In this document: positions 37,208 through 49,405 of the stretch, in pieces | How positions within the stretch are numbered: position 1 is the stretch's first letter | Layout: every line of letters starts with the position of its first letter | Notes under the pieces: generated by a model | The model's input: the letters and a program-made list of their open reading frames with translations, nothing else | Told to the model about the DNA's origin: nothing | Databases searched by the model: none | Program-made: the position numbers and the translations under genes | Assembly (NCBI GenBank): GCA_004009845.1 | Contig: RMBW01000030.1 | Location: 186,001 to 250,000, forward strand | DNA: 64,000 nt | Source: Davidsoniella eucalypti | Taxonomy: Eukaryota > Ascomycota > Sordariomycetes > Microascales > Ceratocystidaceae | Direction: 5' to 3'

Positions 37208-38109
37208 TACAGGTACATTCAACCTTCCCTCCTACAACCCTCGGGGGGGTACCTTTGAGTTTTCGGTGCCTCCTCCTTTGTCCAAAGACGAAAAATTCCC
37301 CTTCGTCGTGGGTTTTTAAGAGTGACCAGCACATATCACCAATGTCGCTGTCCATTCTCTCGCATCTATTGATTTATTTCATGGTGCTCCGTTTTGTGAG
37401 GCCTTGAGCCCGTTTCTTCCTCTCTCGAGGGTAATTCTCACCAACGATCGCCCACCCCCTTTTCTCTACACTTTTCGCGATCGCTGGTCTCCCGAGCCTC
37501 ATCTCCGCTGCTCAGGAATTCACACTCACACTCGGAGGGCAACACTTTGAAGGTTCCAGTTGCCCGACATTTCCGGCTCTTCTTTTGTTGTGCTTTGCAC
37601 TTCATTTGATTATGCCAAAACAAACCTGTGATAGCTTCTCCTTGAGTCGCTCCCTCACAATGAAAACACTTTGGGTTTCCACTGTGTTTTCCAACAACCA
37701 ACCAGGGGGACGGCTGTGAAGAAAGTTTAGCTTAATGCTGCTTGACCTCCTCCCGATCCCCCGACACCGACCTCGCGATAGTTGTCTCCTTGAGCACCTT
37801 CCTCGCACCCTGAGCACTCTGGTCTTTTCCTTTGTGTCTCAACCAACCTGCTAGGTGGACAGTGAAGAAACAAGTTTAGCCAGGTTAGCGCTGCTTGTCT
37901 TCTCCACTGCTTCCACCATGCGAAATTTGTTCTTGCTTTCTGTGTTTTCTGTTTTGCTTTTTTAGTTTTAGTTCGGACCTCCATTATGGGGGGATCTTCG
38001 AGGACCATTAGGGTTTCTCGACGTCTAACGATCCACTAGGGTCGGATCCACGTGATCCACATAAAGACGTAAAACGATAAATAAATAAATAAATAAATAC
38101 AGGTACATT
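37208..38109 (+). mobile_element. Diverged family E element (E5) with 12-bp target-site duplication
   Basis: TACAGGTACATT at 37208-37219 and 38098-38109 flanks an 878-bp element (37220-38097). It starts with the family E 5' end (CAACCTTCCCTCCTACAACC, GGGGGGGTACC, GACCAGCACATAT, CTCTCGAGGG) but is clearly diverged. The second half is unrelated to E1-E3: it contains two imperfect ~160-bp direct repeats (each with CCTTGAG...CCAACC...GTGAAGAAA...AGTTTAGC, near 37639-37735 and 37790-37885). It ends in an (AAAT)n tail rather than (AAC)n. No credible protein. Confidence 0.85.
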
Positions 38110-38826
38110 GGGCGCTAATATGCACTAGGCTTAATTAAGTCTATTGGGCGGGTCCTCACCATTCTTCCTAACAGAATTAAGTGCAAATAATACGCATATA
38201 ATGCTAAAGACTGTCTGTCATGTCAATATGAAAAACAAGGGCATCGTGATATATCTGTAGGAACTTGGATGGCTGTTACCTTGTATGGTTTGTGACCTTC
38301 CTTGGAATTGGTTTAATACTTAAATTTCTTGTTTACGCAAGCCTTCCTTTTCTCTCACTCTGAAATTCTCAAGATCGCACTTACATAAAACATAACCCCC
38401 ATCATACAATTTTTTTGTTTTGCTTCGTAGTTCGTTATTCTATACGTCATTTATTACAACCTCGAACTAGTTTCTGCACAAGCGTCACATAGCAGTATCA
38501 GTATCTTGCTCTCGTTCCTTGTCATTCTATCTACAAAACGTGCTCATTGTTTCTCAATAGAACACTATATTTACGAATCGTCATTAACATTGCCGACATT
38601 CTTGGTCTTTTCTTATTTGGAATTCAAATAAAAACCAATACTTACAACGTACTTAAGTACAATCCAGCTGCCTTCTTTTCAACAACTTTTGATATATTTT
38701 CTAGCCCAGTGAGTAGATCTCCTCTCAACCATCATATACATCCTGATATCTCATGACCGCATTAGATATTTGCTACATTTACTTCCACATTTTCTCGAGC
38801 TTTTCTTGTATTGACTTTGATTCACT
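38110..38826. other. Upstream region of the copper transporter gene
   Basis: AT-rich promoter and leader of the Ctr gene starting at 38827. No specific operator was recognised. Binding elements for copper regulators are too short for me to call here. Confidence 0.45.
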
Positions 38827-39500
38827 ATGAGTCCCGTATTTGCCCGTCACGGCTCCGAAACCGCAACCATGGACGACATGGACATGGACACCTCCAGCAC
38901 AACTGACAGCAGTATGGACATGACCTTTGTGAACTCATACACCACTGCCCTTTTCACATCGTCGTTTGCGCCCTCTAACAAAGGCCAATACGCTGGAATT
39001 TGCATCTTCTTGATCGTGTTGGCGATTGTCGGCCGCCTCCTCGTTGCTGCCAGGTCTAAGCTAGAGAGCAAATGGGCCGAACGCGATAACAACCGCCGCT
39101 ATGTTACCGTGGCTGGCAAGACTAGCCTCGAACAGCAGATCTTGAAGGATGAGAGCGCACTAGATCTAGTACTCTCGGAAAACGGCGTTGAACAGAACGT
39201 TAAAGTCGTTGAGCGCAAGGGCCCTGTACCGCGACCTTTCAGGCTTTCGGTTGATCCGGCACGGGCAGCCATGGATACCGTCACTGCTGGTGTCGGATAT
39301 CTTCTGTAAGTCTACCAACCACTCTACTACTAAGCTCTTTGCGGGCACATCAAGTTCTTCAAAACTAACATTTTTCTCTCTGTAGTATGCTTGCTGTCAT
39401 GACTATGAATGTCGGCTACTTCTGTTCCGTGCTTGCTGGCATCTTTGTGGGCACACTGATTGTTGGCCGCTTCATCAGCAACGATTCTTCTCACCACTAA
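38827..39500 (+). CDS. ctr-like: Ctr-family copper transporter (2 exons)
   Basis: Exons 38827-39305 and 39386-39500; 80-nt intron GTAAGT...CTGTAG; 197 aa. The N-terminus is methionine-rich (MDDMDMD, SSMDM), as in the copper-gathering extracellular end of Ctr proteins. TM1 is near residues 54-75 (GICIFLIVLAIVGRLLVAA). A cytosolic loop of ~75 residues follows. Next come TM2 with the MLAVM pore-type M-x3-M motif, formed across the intron, and TM3 with the GxxxG packing motif (GIFVG). All hallmarks of a Cu(I) channel trimer subunit are present. Length and the modest Met content fit the Ctr2/low-affinity fungal type better than the long Met-rich high-affinity type, but location (plasma membrane or vacuole) cannot be decided. 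Confidence 0.92.
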
Positions 39501-41926
39501 GTTCGTTCGTGGTGATATCAGTATAGGCTATGTACAGTCAGGTTTCTTTTCTATTCTTTCTGTCTAACATCTGGAATATAATGTGCTAGCACGCTTACTC
39601 AAACACTTGTCTAGCCATCCACCTGGCGTATTGTTGACGATATCCTACCCAAACGAGGGTTTTACCCTTGGTTATCTTGTCTATTCATATTTTCCCTCTC
39701 TATACCCTCAGTATAATATTAGAGGCCGCCCACATAGAGGCCGAAGATTACAAATGGTCAAAAATTTCGTTCCTCTATCGACCTTCGGGAGTAGAGCATC
39801 CGAATCGACGTGATATCATTGTACCTATGTCTTGTTTTACTGATAACTTGCTTAGTTTTGTCTAGAATAGGACATATCTTACTGGAGGTACCGATACATA
39901 GACTAGTCCCGCATAAAACATGCTCAAACCCTCTCAACTGCATACCGCCACATGTGGCTTTTTCAAGACCCTATGATTTCATAACACTAGGGTTACGTAC
40001 ATGATTACAATACCATGTTTCAATGCTGACCGTTAGAGTTTGTTTGCCAATTATGCGGAGTGTTGCCAATGATTGAATCTAGTAGACATTTCTCTCAAAG
40101 TACTTTATCTAGCTTCTTAATTTCACAGTGATTTTAAATTGAACTTTTTGTATATGCGTTCTTAGCTTTGGGCTAGTTCTAGTTATACTCCCATTTTTCA
40201 AGATGACCTTGGTTTCTTTTTGTATCTAATCATTACATTTCAAATTGCAATAAAACAGTGTACCTTTCTCAAGTTTGTATATCTTTACACAAGAAGATTG
40301 GCTTTTGGTCTTTTTTTTTTATATCGCTACTTGCAAATTTGTCCTATTTTCTCTCCAGGAAAAGGAATCCTCGCTTAATGAATAATGCATGCTTGTGATG
40401 TCAGCTTACAGATGGTTTGTTGCATACAAGTAACTAGTATTGCATAAGTGTAACACTAGTTATTGTGAGATGAACTCTAATAATGAATAGGCTACTACAT
40501 ATATAATAATGGGTTAACATAAGTAGTAATTATTTTTGACATCAACTGACTAATGAAGACAAAGTATTGAATATATTTTCAAAGGATCTGCCTATAGTTG
40601 AGGTTAAGAAAAGAAACTCAAGATATCAATAGTCTTGTTCGCCATTGGATTAGTGTGTATGTTGTCTTATTCAACCCCTCACCTGGCCATCTATTTTAGT
40701 TTGAACTTGGTTCTATCTATATATCAACGAGTATTATGCATTTAGATGTACGTTGCATGTGTATATCTATCTATTCATACGAACTAAATAAAAGTGTTGT
40801 TATCTATGTTGGTTGTCTGGATAAAACAAATGGTTGCTTACATACATCTGCATGATGAACTGTTTCCTATGTAAAATCCGAAAGCCCTAGAATATCAATA
40901 CGGCTACAGCTGAACACCCCTTGGTTGTAAAGAGCATGTAAAACATGCTGATGGCGTACACATATAGAAGTCCTACATGTGGTTAGAGCCAAAGAACTTC
41001 ATTCTTTGCTTTTTGTTGACTCCCTTTACCTCATCACATACATCCTTTGTTTGAACGAATAACGGCATGTTTCTCTTCTGGTTACCCTTCTTTGGGCTGT
41101 AGATATAGAGACAGGCTCGCTTATAAAAAACCACTACCACATCCTAATCTAGTCTTCTTTTTTTCTTGTTCTACAGTAGTCCAAGCCAACAACATAAGTT
41201 TATTTCCTTACGCCCTTTTGTCCTCATTCACTTCTTCATTTTGATAAACCATAACTCCAATTCTTGTATTGTTCTGTTATAAATAGAATGGACAATTAGA
41301 TCAATCAATCCATTATCTAATTCGGAACTTCCCGTTCCTGCCTCACATCAAGCTTCCATCTATTGTGTACAAGACTGGTAGGTGATTGCCTTCCTGCTAC
41401 TAAATATGTACCTTTTGAAACTATAACTACTATTCACTTAATTTAGCCCATGCCCATGATCTCGTTCTGCTAGTCGCTATGAATTCATCACTAATTGGTC
41501 CTTATATTAAGCAAACCTCCAACTAGACTTGGATCTTATCCTTTCCCGCACCTTTCATACCACAAATTGTCTATTTCCCCTCAAAACCCCCTTATACCTC
41601 TTGCCTTCGATATCACAATCTGAAGTGATATGTGAATCTTAGAAGTAGCACACAAAGAGGATATCAGGTAGTAGCCTTACGGCTGCTAGAGTAGCATGTA
41701 GATAGATTGATAACTATGGAGAAATGCAATACCGTACAGCGATACTATTGTTATTAGTCCTACATCGTTGGCACTCATTCTGAAGAAGATTAACAGATAA
41801 AAGATATATAACTATTTCAGAGAAATAGTAAATGAAATGTACTTGGTAACAAGAGGAGACAAAGAAAATGCATGCAACTATATATTTCAAATCAATAAAA
41901 AGGGAGCCCATATACTATTTAGAAAT
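39501..41926. other. Intergenic, copper transporter to NTPase/nuclease gene
   Basis: Should include the 3' ends of both flanking convergent genes. AT-rich, no gene or repeat recognised. Confidence 0.5.
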
Positions 41927-44509
41927 CTATACTGTTTGTAGCATGCTCTTTACATAGCTATACTTGCTTGACTTACTCCGACTAGCTTTTGCATAAAGAA
42001 GACCAGAAAGTATTCTATGAAGTACAGTACTGTAACTATTGAAAAGAGGATATACAGAAGCATTCATACCGATTACTAAACAGACTGGGGTAGTGGACCT
42101 CGGTCTTGACTCAAGTATTTTAACTCTGTCTGGAGAGGATGACCGAAGACAAAGCATCAATCCAAGCACTGGGGTTTGTGCAATATCAATTCCAAGGTGC
42201 TCAATAGCTTGTTGGATAGAACTCCTGGCCTCATTCTTGAGGGAAGGGGTATATCTATCATTAGCTCTGTTCTTGACTTGAACCAATATACAGCCCATAT
42301 GAGCAGAATGCTCTGTTGACTTGGGAATCCAGACTGGTATCAGAATATCCGCACCAGGAGTATTCCAAGGTAGAAAGCATGCACAACACCTGTTGTACAG
42401 GTAGAACATGTTATCAGGAGTAGGCCTTCCTGAGTCGGAAACAAACCTAAGAATTCGATTGAAGAAAACTCTTCCTGTACAGAGTGAGGCAGGCACTGCA
42501 GATAGTATGCTCTCATGGAAATCTGCACCAAATAGGGCCTCTAAATAGTGAATGAGATGGAGTGGGCTTGGTACAAACTCATCTTGAATTGACCCCCCAT
42601 CAAAGGCAAGCAAAAGTATCCAGCTAGCAACAAATTCGCCAGCATCACTAATACTGACAAACCCCATATCCAAATTGTATCTGAAGTCCACCAATGCCTC
42701 AATAAGTGCATCTCCAGACAAGTGATAGCGAGCAGCCATGGCCAGAATGGGTTCTGGGGGCTGACAGATATCGATATGCTCACGATCTTCAGAGATACCC
42801 ACAATGTACTGCATCCAGCCAGAAACTAGTTTCTGACAATAGGGCTGGTGGCGAACCTTGAAACTGGCACGATTCAATAGAAGTGCTAGATATCGGACTT
42901 CGCTGAAATTATTCGGATCAATGCGTCGTTTTGGATCAAGTTTGATTTTAGCAAGGCCAATACAATAGTCCATATGGTTATCTGAAGAGGCCTTGTCTGG
43001 AGCCCTGGCATATGCACCAAACATTGGTCGACTACATGAGAAGAGGCTTTCCCATGATGTATCTGGACGATCGAGATTGGAGTCTAATTCTTTTGATCTG
43101 AAAAGATTTAGGGAATGGAACTTGAAGAATGGCTCAAAAAGCCTTCTAGTTGCGGAGTCATCAGATGAGACCTTTTGGCTATAGTCCGTAAAACTTGAGG
43201 GTGAGAAGTTTGAGACTTTAGAAGAAGTATCCATCAATAAAGTAAAAACATTTACACCCAGGCTTCCAGTACCCAAATCACGGAGTACTGTTCGCAATGA
43301 ACTAAAGGGGAGAGTTTGGTCGTTGACTATGCGGTTTCGCAATGAACTAATGGGGAGAGTCCTGTCGTTAACTATGAGGTTTCGCGCTTCGTCAAAGGCA
43401 AAGACGAAATCAATGCTGTGACCCGGGGAAGATGAAGAAGAAGAGGAAGAAGAGGAAGAAGAAAGAGAAGAAAGAGGAGAAGACGCAGAATTGTGGCTTT
43501 GGGAAGACAAGCGCGACATTAGCTCAAAGTTTTCAAAGGCAAGGGCCTCTTGCAGAGTATCTTTGTGGAGAGGGTCAAGGTTGAGCTCCATGGTAGCAGT
43601 TTCTTCCGAAGAACACTTGAGCAACTCATAAATCTTGGCCTGGAAGTAGAGATGCTTTTCGTCGACCTGAAGATCCCAAAAATCAGAGGCAGGGACTCCT
43701 AAGTTTCGAAGGTAGCTGGCAATACAAAGATGGCGTTTGAGTGTTTTCAGAAGATGATCTTGTAGTGACAACTCATCTTCATGAAATTTGGCTGCATAAG
43801 CATCAGCACTTCGAGTGCGGCCTGGAAAGCCTCGATGGTGTTTCGGTGCCAGACAAATGTATATAACATAAATGTCATGGGCTTTTGCCAACTGCTTTAC
43901 TGTGAACGACTTCCCAATACCTGATGGGCCTATGACTGAGGTATATGGAGAAATAAATTCCTCGGTGGCATTTGTCCAAGTTGCGAAGCAATTGTTGATA
44001 TGGCTCAACAGAGACAAACTATTCGTTGTGGAACTGCTGGATGATACTAGTTCTTCTCTATCGAATGCATGCTTGGTGATGTAACTCATTTCCTCTGTGC
44101 CTTGGTCAGATATGCCGAGCAAAATATTGATTGTATCCAGTATCTCTGGTAAAAAAGATATATCAGGAAAGCCATAAATGATGGGGCATTTCGGTAGCTT
44201 AAGGAAGACGCTGATCTGAAAGTCAACATCACCAGTCAATATATCCCGTGAGGTTTGGGAAAGACTGTGGGAGGACTCAATATAAGTCATAATCGCCATC
44301 CAAATATCCTGAATATATTCAACATGTTTTCCACTCGAGATTAATGATTCGATGCAGGCCAGGAAAGCTGGGTCAAGTTGATTGTGGTCCCAACTAGTGA
44401 GTGGCAAAAAGTCTTCCAAAGTCTTGCATGCTCTGAATGGCGCAGAAATGCGCTTGAAACGATTCGATTTTTCCATTTTGAATATAGGATAACTATAGGT
44501 CTTATACAT
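41927..44509 (-). CDS. Crinkler-RHS-type P-loop NTPase with C-terminal nuclease-like domain
   Basis: Single exon, 860 aa from the ATG at 44509; an in-frame ATG at 44476 is an equally plausible start. P-loop VIGPSGIGKSFTVKQLAK lies at residues ~192-209. A poly-Ser run (~349-361) precedes a Walker B-like FVFAFDEARN (~368-377). VFTLLMDTSSKVSNF (~421) would be the sensor region, and EPFFKFHSL follows. Near the end, ADILIPVWIPKS...GCILVQVKNR has the beta-strand D...(Q)xK arrangement of a PD-(D/E)xK-type nuclease, with Gln in place of the usual acidic residue. This architecture matches the NTPase-plus-nuclease Crinkler-RHS class known from oomycete/fungal effectors and genome-resident elements. No secretion signal is visible. 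The function (host-directed, element-related or inter-nuclear conflict) cannot be decided from sequence. Confidence 0.83.
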   Translation of the reverse strand: MYKTYSYPIFKMEKSNRFKRISAPFRACKTLEDFLPLTSWDHNQLDPAFLACIESLISSGKHVEYIQDIWMAIMTYIESSHSLSQTSRDILTGDVDFQISVFLKLPKCPIIYGFPDISFLPEILDTINILLGISDQGTEEMSYITKHAFDREELVSSSSSTTNSLSLLSHINNCFATWTNATEEFISPYTSVIGPSGIGKSFTVKQLAKAHDIYVIYICLAPKHHRGFPGRTRSADAYAAKFHEDELSLQDHLLKTLKRHLCIASYLRNLGVPASDFWDLQVDEKHLYFQAKIYELLKCSSEETATMELNLDPLHKDTLQEALAFENFELMSRLSSQSHNSASSPLSSLSSSSSSSSSSSSPGHSIDFVFAFDEARNLIVNDRTLPISSLRNRIVNDQTLPFSSLRTVLRDLGTGSLGVNVFTLLMDTSSKVSNFSPSSFTDYSQKVSSDDSATRRLFEPFFKFHSLNLFRSKELDSNLDRPDTSWESLFSCSRPMFGAYARAPDKASSDNHMDYCIGLAKIKLDPKRRIDPNNFSEVRYLALLLNRASFKVRHQPYCQKLVSGWMQYIVGISEDREHIDICQPPEPILAMAARYHLSGDALIEALVDFRYNLDMGFVSISDAGEFVASWILLLAFDGGSIQDEFVPSPLHLIHYLEALFGADFHESILSAVPASLCTGRVFFNRILRFVSDSGRPTPDNMFYLYNRCCACFLPWNTPGADILIPVWIPKSTEHSAHMGCILVQVKNRANDRYTPSLKNEARSSIQQAIEHLGIDIAQTPVLGLMLCLRSSSPDRVKILESRPRSTTPVCLVIGMNASVYPLFNSYSTVLHRILSGLLYAKASRSKSSKYSYVKSMLQTV

Positions 44510-47500
44510 GTGATGGTTAGCAAATAATCCTAAAACCCGGATAGTAAAACTAAAAGCTAAGTTGATATATGAATACCTCTTCTTCTTCTTAGCCTATAAA
44601 CTTATCGATGGGTGGCTCGAATAGCCATGTAGTACAATGTAGTACCACAGAGTTTTTGTATCAATCAATGACTGGTACCAAAGGCCCTCCAAGCCCAGAA
44701 AGCACAATCTGCTGTATATGCTAAGGCTCCTGCGGGCATTGCCGTAGGTCTTAATCTCAACCCCAAAGAGAATTAGGCTCTAAAGGGTAGAAAAGCAAGC
44801 CGAACCTCGGGTGTGTCTGTGAAGATGGCTATCTATCAACATAAAGAGTGCAAGGTGAAGGCTTGGGAAGGTATGGTTGATTAGCAGGTATTCTAATAAA
44901 TGGATTCGTTGGGTTTGGAGGACAAACCAGAGTGGTTGTGTGGCCAGAGTTCAGTTAACAGAGTGTAAGGTTGATAGCCAAAAAGATTGATGAGATTAGG
45001 TCAAAGGGGACTTTTTAAAGCAAAAGAGCAACTCTTAAGAATTTAATGGGAGTTTGTGTACCTTTGGTTTGTTTATTGCCATCAGTCAATCCACATTTAT
45101 CCCAACAACATATCTGCTACATCATGTGACTAGGTTTCAAGCCGATGGCAATTACTTAGAACGGAAGCAGGTACTTCTCCTAAACATTACGATACAAGGC
45201 AGTGTCTAGTGTGTCTAGTTGACATGTATAAAATTTTGATGTTATGGTTTTGACTGTTGATGCTGTTCCCCTCATCAGCAAGGCACAATATGAATTTTTT
45301 TGTTCTACCGTAATTCAGCTAAAGCGTATAGACGATAAATAGACATTCACTCAGGTCTGGCTCGGCACATCATGTAGTGGAGCATATTTTCATCACGTGA
45401 GAGATACATAGACCATCAAGGGCTTTCTAAGTCTGCATATTTTCATAAGTACATTAGATAGGACAGACTACAATTCTTGAAGAGAAATGCTAAGAATTAT
45501 GTTAATTGCCACCCCCGACTGGTTATTATTTCGTCCCCTTTGAACGCTCAAGTTTAGCATTACTGGTTATTTTTTAACACCATATTGGATATTTCTAGTG
45601 TTAGTAAATCTACAAGAGCTACATTCTCTACAATATCTTGTACTCCTGTGTGTAAGTTGCAGTACTACATTTCCCATCTCTCTCATTCCTGTATGAAGGC
45701 TCTCCACCCCTCACGTGAAGAGTGAAGAAATGACACTTTGTACTTGAGAGGCACTGTGACACCTACTGAGTTTTGGCCTGTGAAATCAATTTCTAGTCTA
45801 ATAACTGGTTGTCATTGAGAAAGGCCTAGAAGTAAGTCCATAGTACAAGCTAGCTGCATGAACAAAAAGTAAGTTCCTAGAATACCATACAACAGAAAGA
45901 CAGGATAAAAGGGTAAACTACTGCTTAGTACACTAAAATAGATCACCAAAAACTACGGTGTAAAATTGGCTACTTTTTCTGGGCCTATTATGTAACTTTT
46001 GTGCTACTTCTCCATTTCGTGAATCTATCCAAAATCGGAGATTTCACATTCACGCTTACAGTGATCCTAATCGAGTTAAATGGAAAAATAGCCAGGAATG
46101 TCAGTGTAAAAAGGGATGTAAGTATGACTAAGTCCCTGTGCGAAACAAGCTATGTCTTGATGAGGAAATATATTGCATCTACTAAACAAGACATATCAAA
46201 TAAAATGGACACTTAGATTTGGTATCACGTATAAATTTTCGTATAGGTTTTTATGATGTCAGCTACAGTATTCAGGAGTTAGGTCAGCTTATATAAGCGA
46301 ACTATTGAAAAATATCCTCAAATATGTTATCCTCCCTATCCACATTGGTTTCTTGTTTTGTTCCGGATGCAGTCACAAAGAGTGTTGAAAACAACAGGGT
46401 TTTTCATCGGTTCTTCCAATCCGCTTTCGTAAGTCGAGTTATGATAAATGTTACTGCCTATGAGCACATTTCTACATATTATGGAGGCATATATACCATG
46501 AACTACAAGCATACCTGCTTTCCTTTTCTGGATATCTCTTTTGCAAGTATGCAGCTACATCATAGGAAAAAGATACCTGCACATATATGTAGTTTCTCGT
46601 AGAATCAGATCACGAAATCCTCACGTGACTTTCAAGAAAATGACTGAATTCTTTAGTTTACCGCTTTTAGATACTTGGTGATCTCTCACCACCATGAGAT
46701 GATAATAAAGATATCGCATTTACTCATTGAAAAAGGGTGTTTAGATCTAGGACACATCATGAAATGTAATATAGATATATCTATAGGCTCTAATTTTATA
46801 TATATCGTATACCAAAGTTGGATGTATTTCTAACTATCTACAAATATACTTAACCAGAACTTTGTTTTTTTGAGGTGGATTTTCATCTTGGAAATATGCA
46901 GAAAAAAAACCCGAGCCCCCACTACTACTGCAATTGTGTGTTGTTGTTTTTTTTGTTTACTTGGCTTATTTTTTTCTTCTTGTTTTGGACCGCCATCCTC
47001 CAATATCTCGAACAGGAAAATACTTTAACCAAAATGAGCGACTTAACGACTAACACTGATAAACAATAAGAAGGTTCCTTCGAGTTTCCTTTTCTAACCA
47101 AGTCTGTCTATAAAAAAAAAGTATAATCAAAAAGCGACGTTATAACCTACATATCTGGGTTGTGTTGATAAGAAAGGAAGGGTTCTATCATCATAGAATT
47201 TTTATTGACTGATTCTAGTAGCTAAAGCAAAACCTCCTAAAGACGATGATGGAAAGATAAAACACAACAAAATGCCTCCCAATACTGAAATGTCCTTGTC
47301 ATGAATTGGAAGACTAATATCTCTCTCGAAAAAAAAGAAAAAAAGAAACAACCACAACAAGACATCCTCATCACATCAACCACAGAAATATATAAAAACA
47401 ACAAGAAGGTATTCATTAGCATAGCCTTAAAAAAATTCACCAATAGATGAATCTTAAACAAAGCTTGAAAAGTAGTAGCATAAGACACACACAATACAAA

Positions 47501-48161
47501 GAGATCAAGCAGAGAAGGAAAGAGACTGGAAAAAAACCTAACTGATGAAAATCAGAGATTTATACCCAAGACTTCTCAACATTTATAGCGTAGAAGAAAA
47601 TGAATACTTCTTCTTTTTTTTTTAGAAAAACATTCATCAGTAAGACCACGAGGGGGGATTTGGGTAAAGAAGGGGGGTAAAACAAAAAGAAACGAGATGG
47701 GGAAAAATACAACAGGCTTTGAAAACCATAAACCACTTCACATCCTCCCAACCCAAAACGAAGAAACATGAATAAATATGAAGGATAAAAAACAAAAACA
47801 AAAATTGAATCAACGCCTAGACCACCGGGTAAACGTAACAAGAAAAGATAACCAACCACGCAAGAATTATCGGACACCATCCGCCAAGGAAAGAAAGGAA
47901 AAATAATATGGGCATTAACGACCCACTAGAAAAAGTTGGAAGCGAAGGAGAGGGGAGACAAAGAGTTGAAGATAAAAGGAAGAAAAAAGTACACAAAAGA
48001 AGAAAAAGGGCACGGGAAATACTTGTTGGTATTTGTACGAAGAATCGATCATGACAGCACATTATGGTAAAAAGAAGTGTCATACGGGCCCCTCATGTCC
48101 TTGCGAACTTTTATCTTGGCCTGATATCAACCGGCTCACACTTCGGAGGGTGTACTAAGTA
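44510..48161. other. 3.6-kb gene-free interval
   Basis: Holds the upstream region of the NTPase/nuclease gene and the 3' flank of the MADS gene. Very AT-rich around 46.6-47.6 kb. No gene or repeat recognised; A-rich tracts near 47.3-48.0 kb on the + strand yield spurious frames on the minus strand. Confidence 0.5.
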
Positions 48162-49225
48162 TTACGACTGGTGGGGGTGCTGGGACATCGGAGGCTGAGG
48201 AGGCATGCCATATGGCTGCTGGTTCCGATGTTGTTGGCTGACGTAGCCGGAGTATGCCATGGCCTGGTTAGGGTCCATGCCGGTGGGCATCGCGTAGTTG
48301 GCGGGAGGGTACTGTCCCTGTGGCATATTACGGGCCGGAGGCAGGTGCTGTTGAGCAGGAGACTCCTCGGGAGAATCCACTTGGTTGGAGTCGTCTCCGT
48401 TCTCAGCGCTGGAAGGCTCAGGAGCGTTCAGGCAAGCCTATTTGGTGGGAGAGAAAAAACAAGTCAGAATGAGAGTCCGATGGTACATGCCAGCCTTGTA
48501 ACATAAAAATAGTGCTCGTTTTGAGAGCGATGGATGCTTACCTGAATGAGATTCTTGCCTTCAGCCTTGGTGACAAGAGGCTGTAGTTTGGGAGTCGTAA
48601 AGGTGTACACCAGACCTGTCTCGGAAACGACTAGCAACAAAACTTGGGTACCAGTCAAAACGGAAAGCTCATAGGCCTAAAAACAAAAACCCGATGACGT
48701 TAGCGAATTGTCGATGTTGGATACAATCTTTTTTTTCATGTATAGGGAAGAATGCAAAGATTGGCGCGGGGTATTGATGAAACAAGATGGATTGATGAAT
48801 TATTTTGAACGGGGAAGCGCAAGAAGCAACCGCAACCGCAAGGTTGGACAATGAAGGCAGTCTTTGGGTTTGCAGAGGCGCCATGAACTGGTGACCGCTA
48901 GGCAGACGGGAAGAGGCAGATAGACAAATTGCCCAATGGAGTAGAACAGAAAATAGCAATGAATGTATGAATGCGTGAAACTGACCTTTTTCATTATACC
49001 GGCCTTGCGCTTCGAGAAGGTGATGTGACGACGAGACTTGTCCTTGATGAACTTGATTTCGATCTTACGGCGTTCACGCCCACCCTTCTCATCATCATCG
49101 TCATCGTCATCGGCGGCAGCAGCACGCGAACGCTTGACGCCGCGAGTCTCGCCGCTGTTGATGGTCTGAGATTCGTCGAGCTCATTGGTAGCGGGCTGAT
49201 CGTTGTGGTCGGTGATATCAACCAT
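48162..49225 (-). CDS. mcm1/mcmA: MADS-box transcription factor, Mcm1/McmA (SRF type), 3 exons
   Basis: Exons 48986-49225, 48542-48676 and 48162-48437, all phase 0, 216 aa. Introns have donors GTCAGT and GTAAGC and acceptors TTTTTAG and AAATAG. The N-terminus ends in an acidic run (DDDDDDDE). The MADS domain starts at ~residue 51 (RRKIEIKFIKDKSRRHITFSKRKAGIMKK) and continues in exon 2 (AYELSVLTGTQVLLLVVSETGLVYTFTTPKLQPLV). The SAM-like extension EGKNLIQACLNAPEP follows, as in SRF/Mcm1. The tail is Gln/Pro/Met-rich. The protein binds CC(A/T)6GG boxes with cofactors to control mating, cell cycle and development in fungi (established for the family). The sequence and length match Pezizomycotina McmA, and I see nothing broken. 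Confidence 0.95.
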
Positions 49226-49385
49226 TTTTGGAAAGGGAAGTTGATCGCTTTTGGGGATATTGGGTATTTTTTTATGTTCCTTTTTTAAATTTTATTTTGG
49301 CTGTAACTTTTGAATCTACCGAATTTGATATAGCAAAGCGGGTTGCAAAATCAAAAAGGAAAGTTGTCGATTTTTGGTTGTCGTA

Positions 49386-49405
49386 GGGGGGGGGGGGGGG
49401 GGGGG
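49386..49405 (+). repeat. G20 homopolymer upstream of the MADS gene
   Basis: Twenty consecutive G on the + strand (C on the transcribed sense strand), 161-180 bp before the mcm1 start codon, so in its promoter or 5' leader. It could form G-quadruplex or slipped structures. Confidence 0.85.

Noticed and set aside
47237..48083. Hydrophobic minus-strand ORFs resembling membrane proteins
   Set aside because: Phe/Leu/Ser-rich because the + strand is A/G-rich; frames overlap each other and lack regular codon use.
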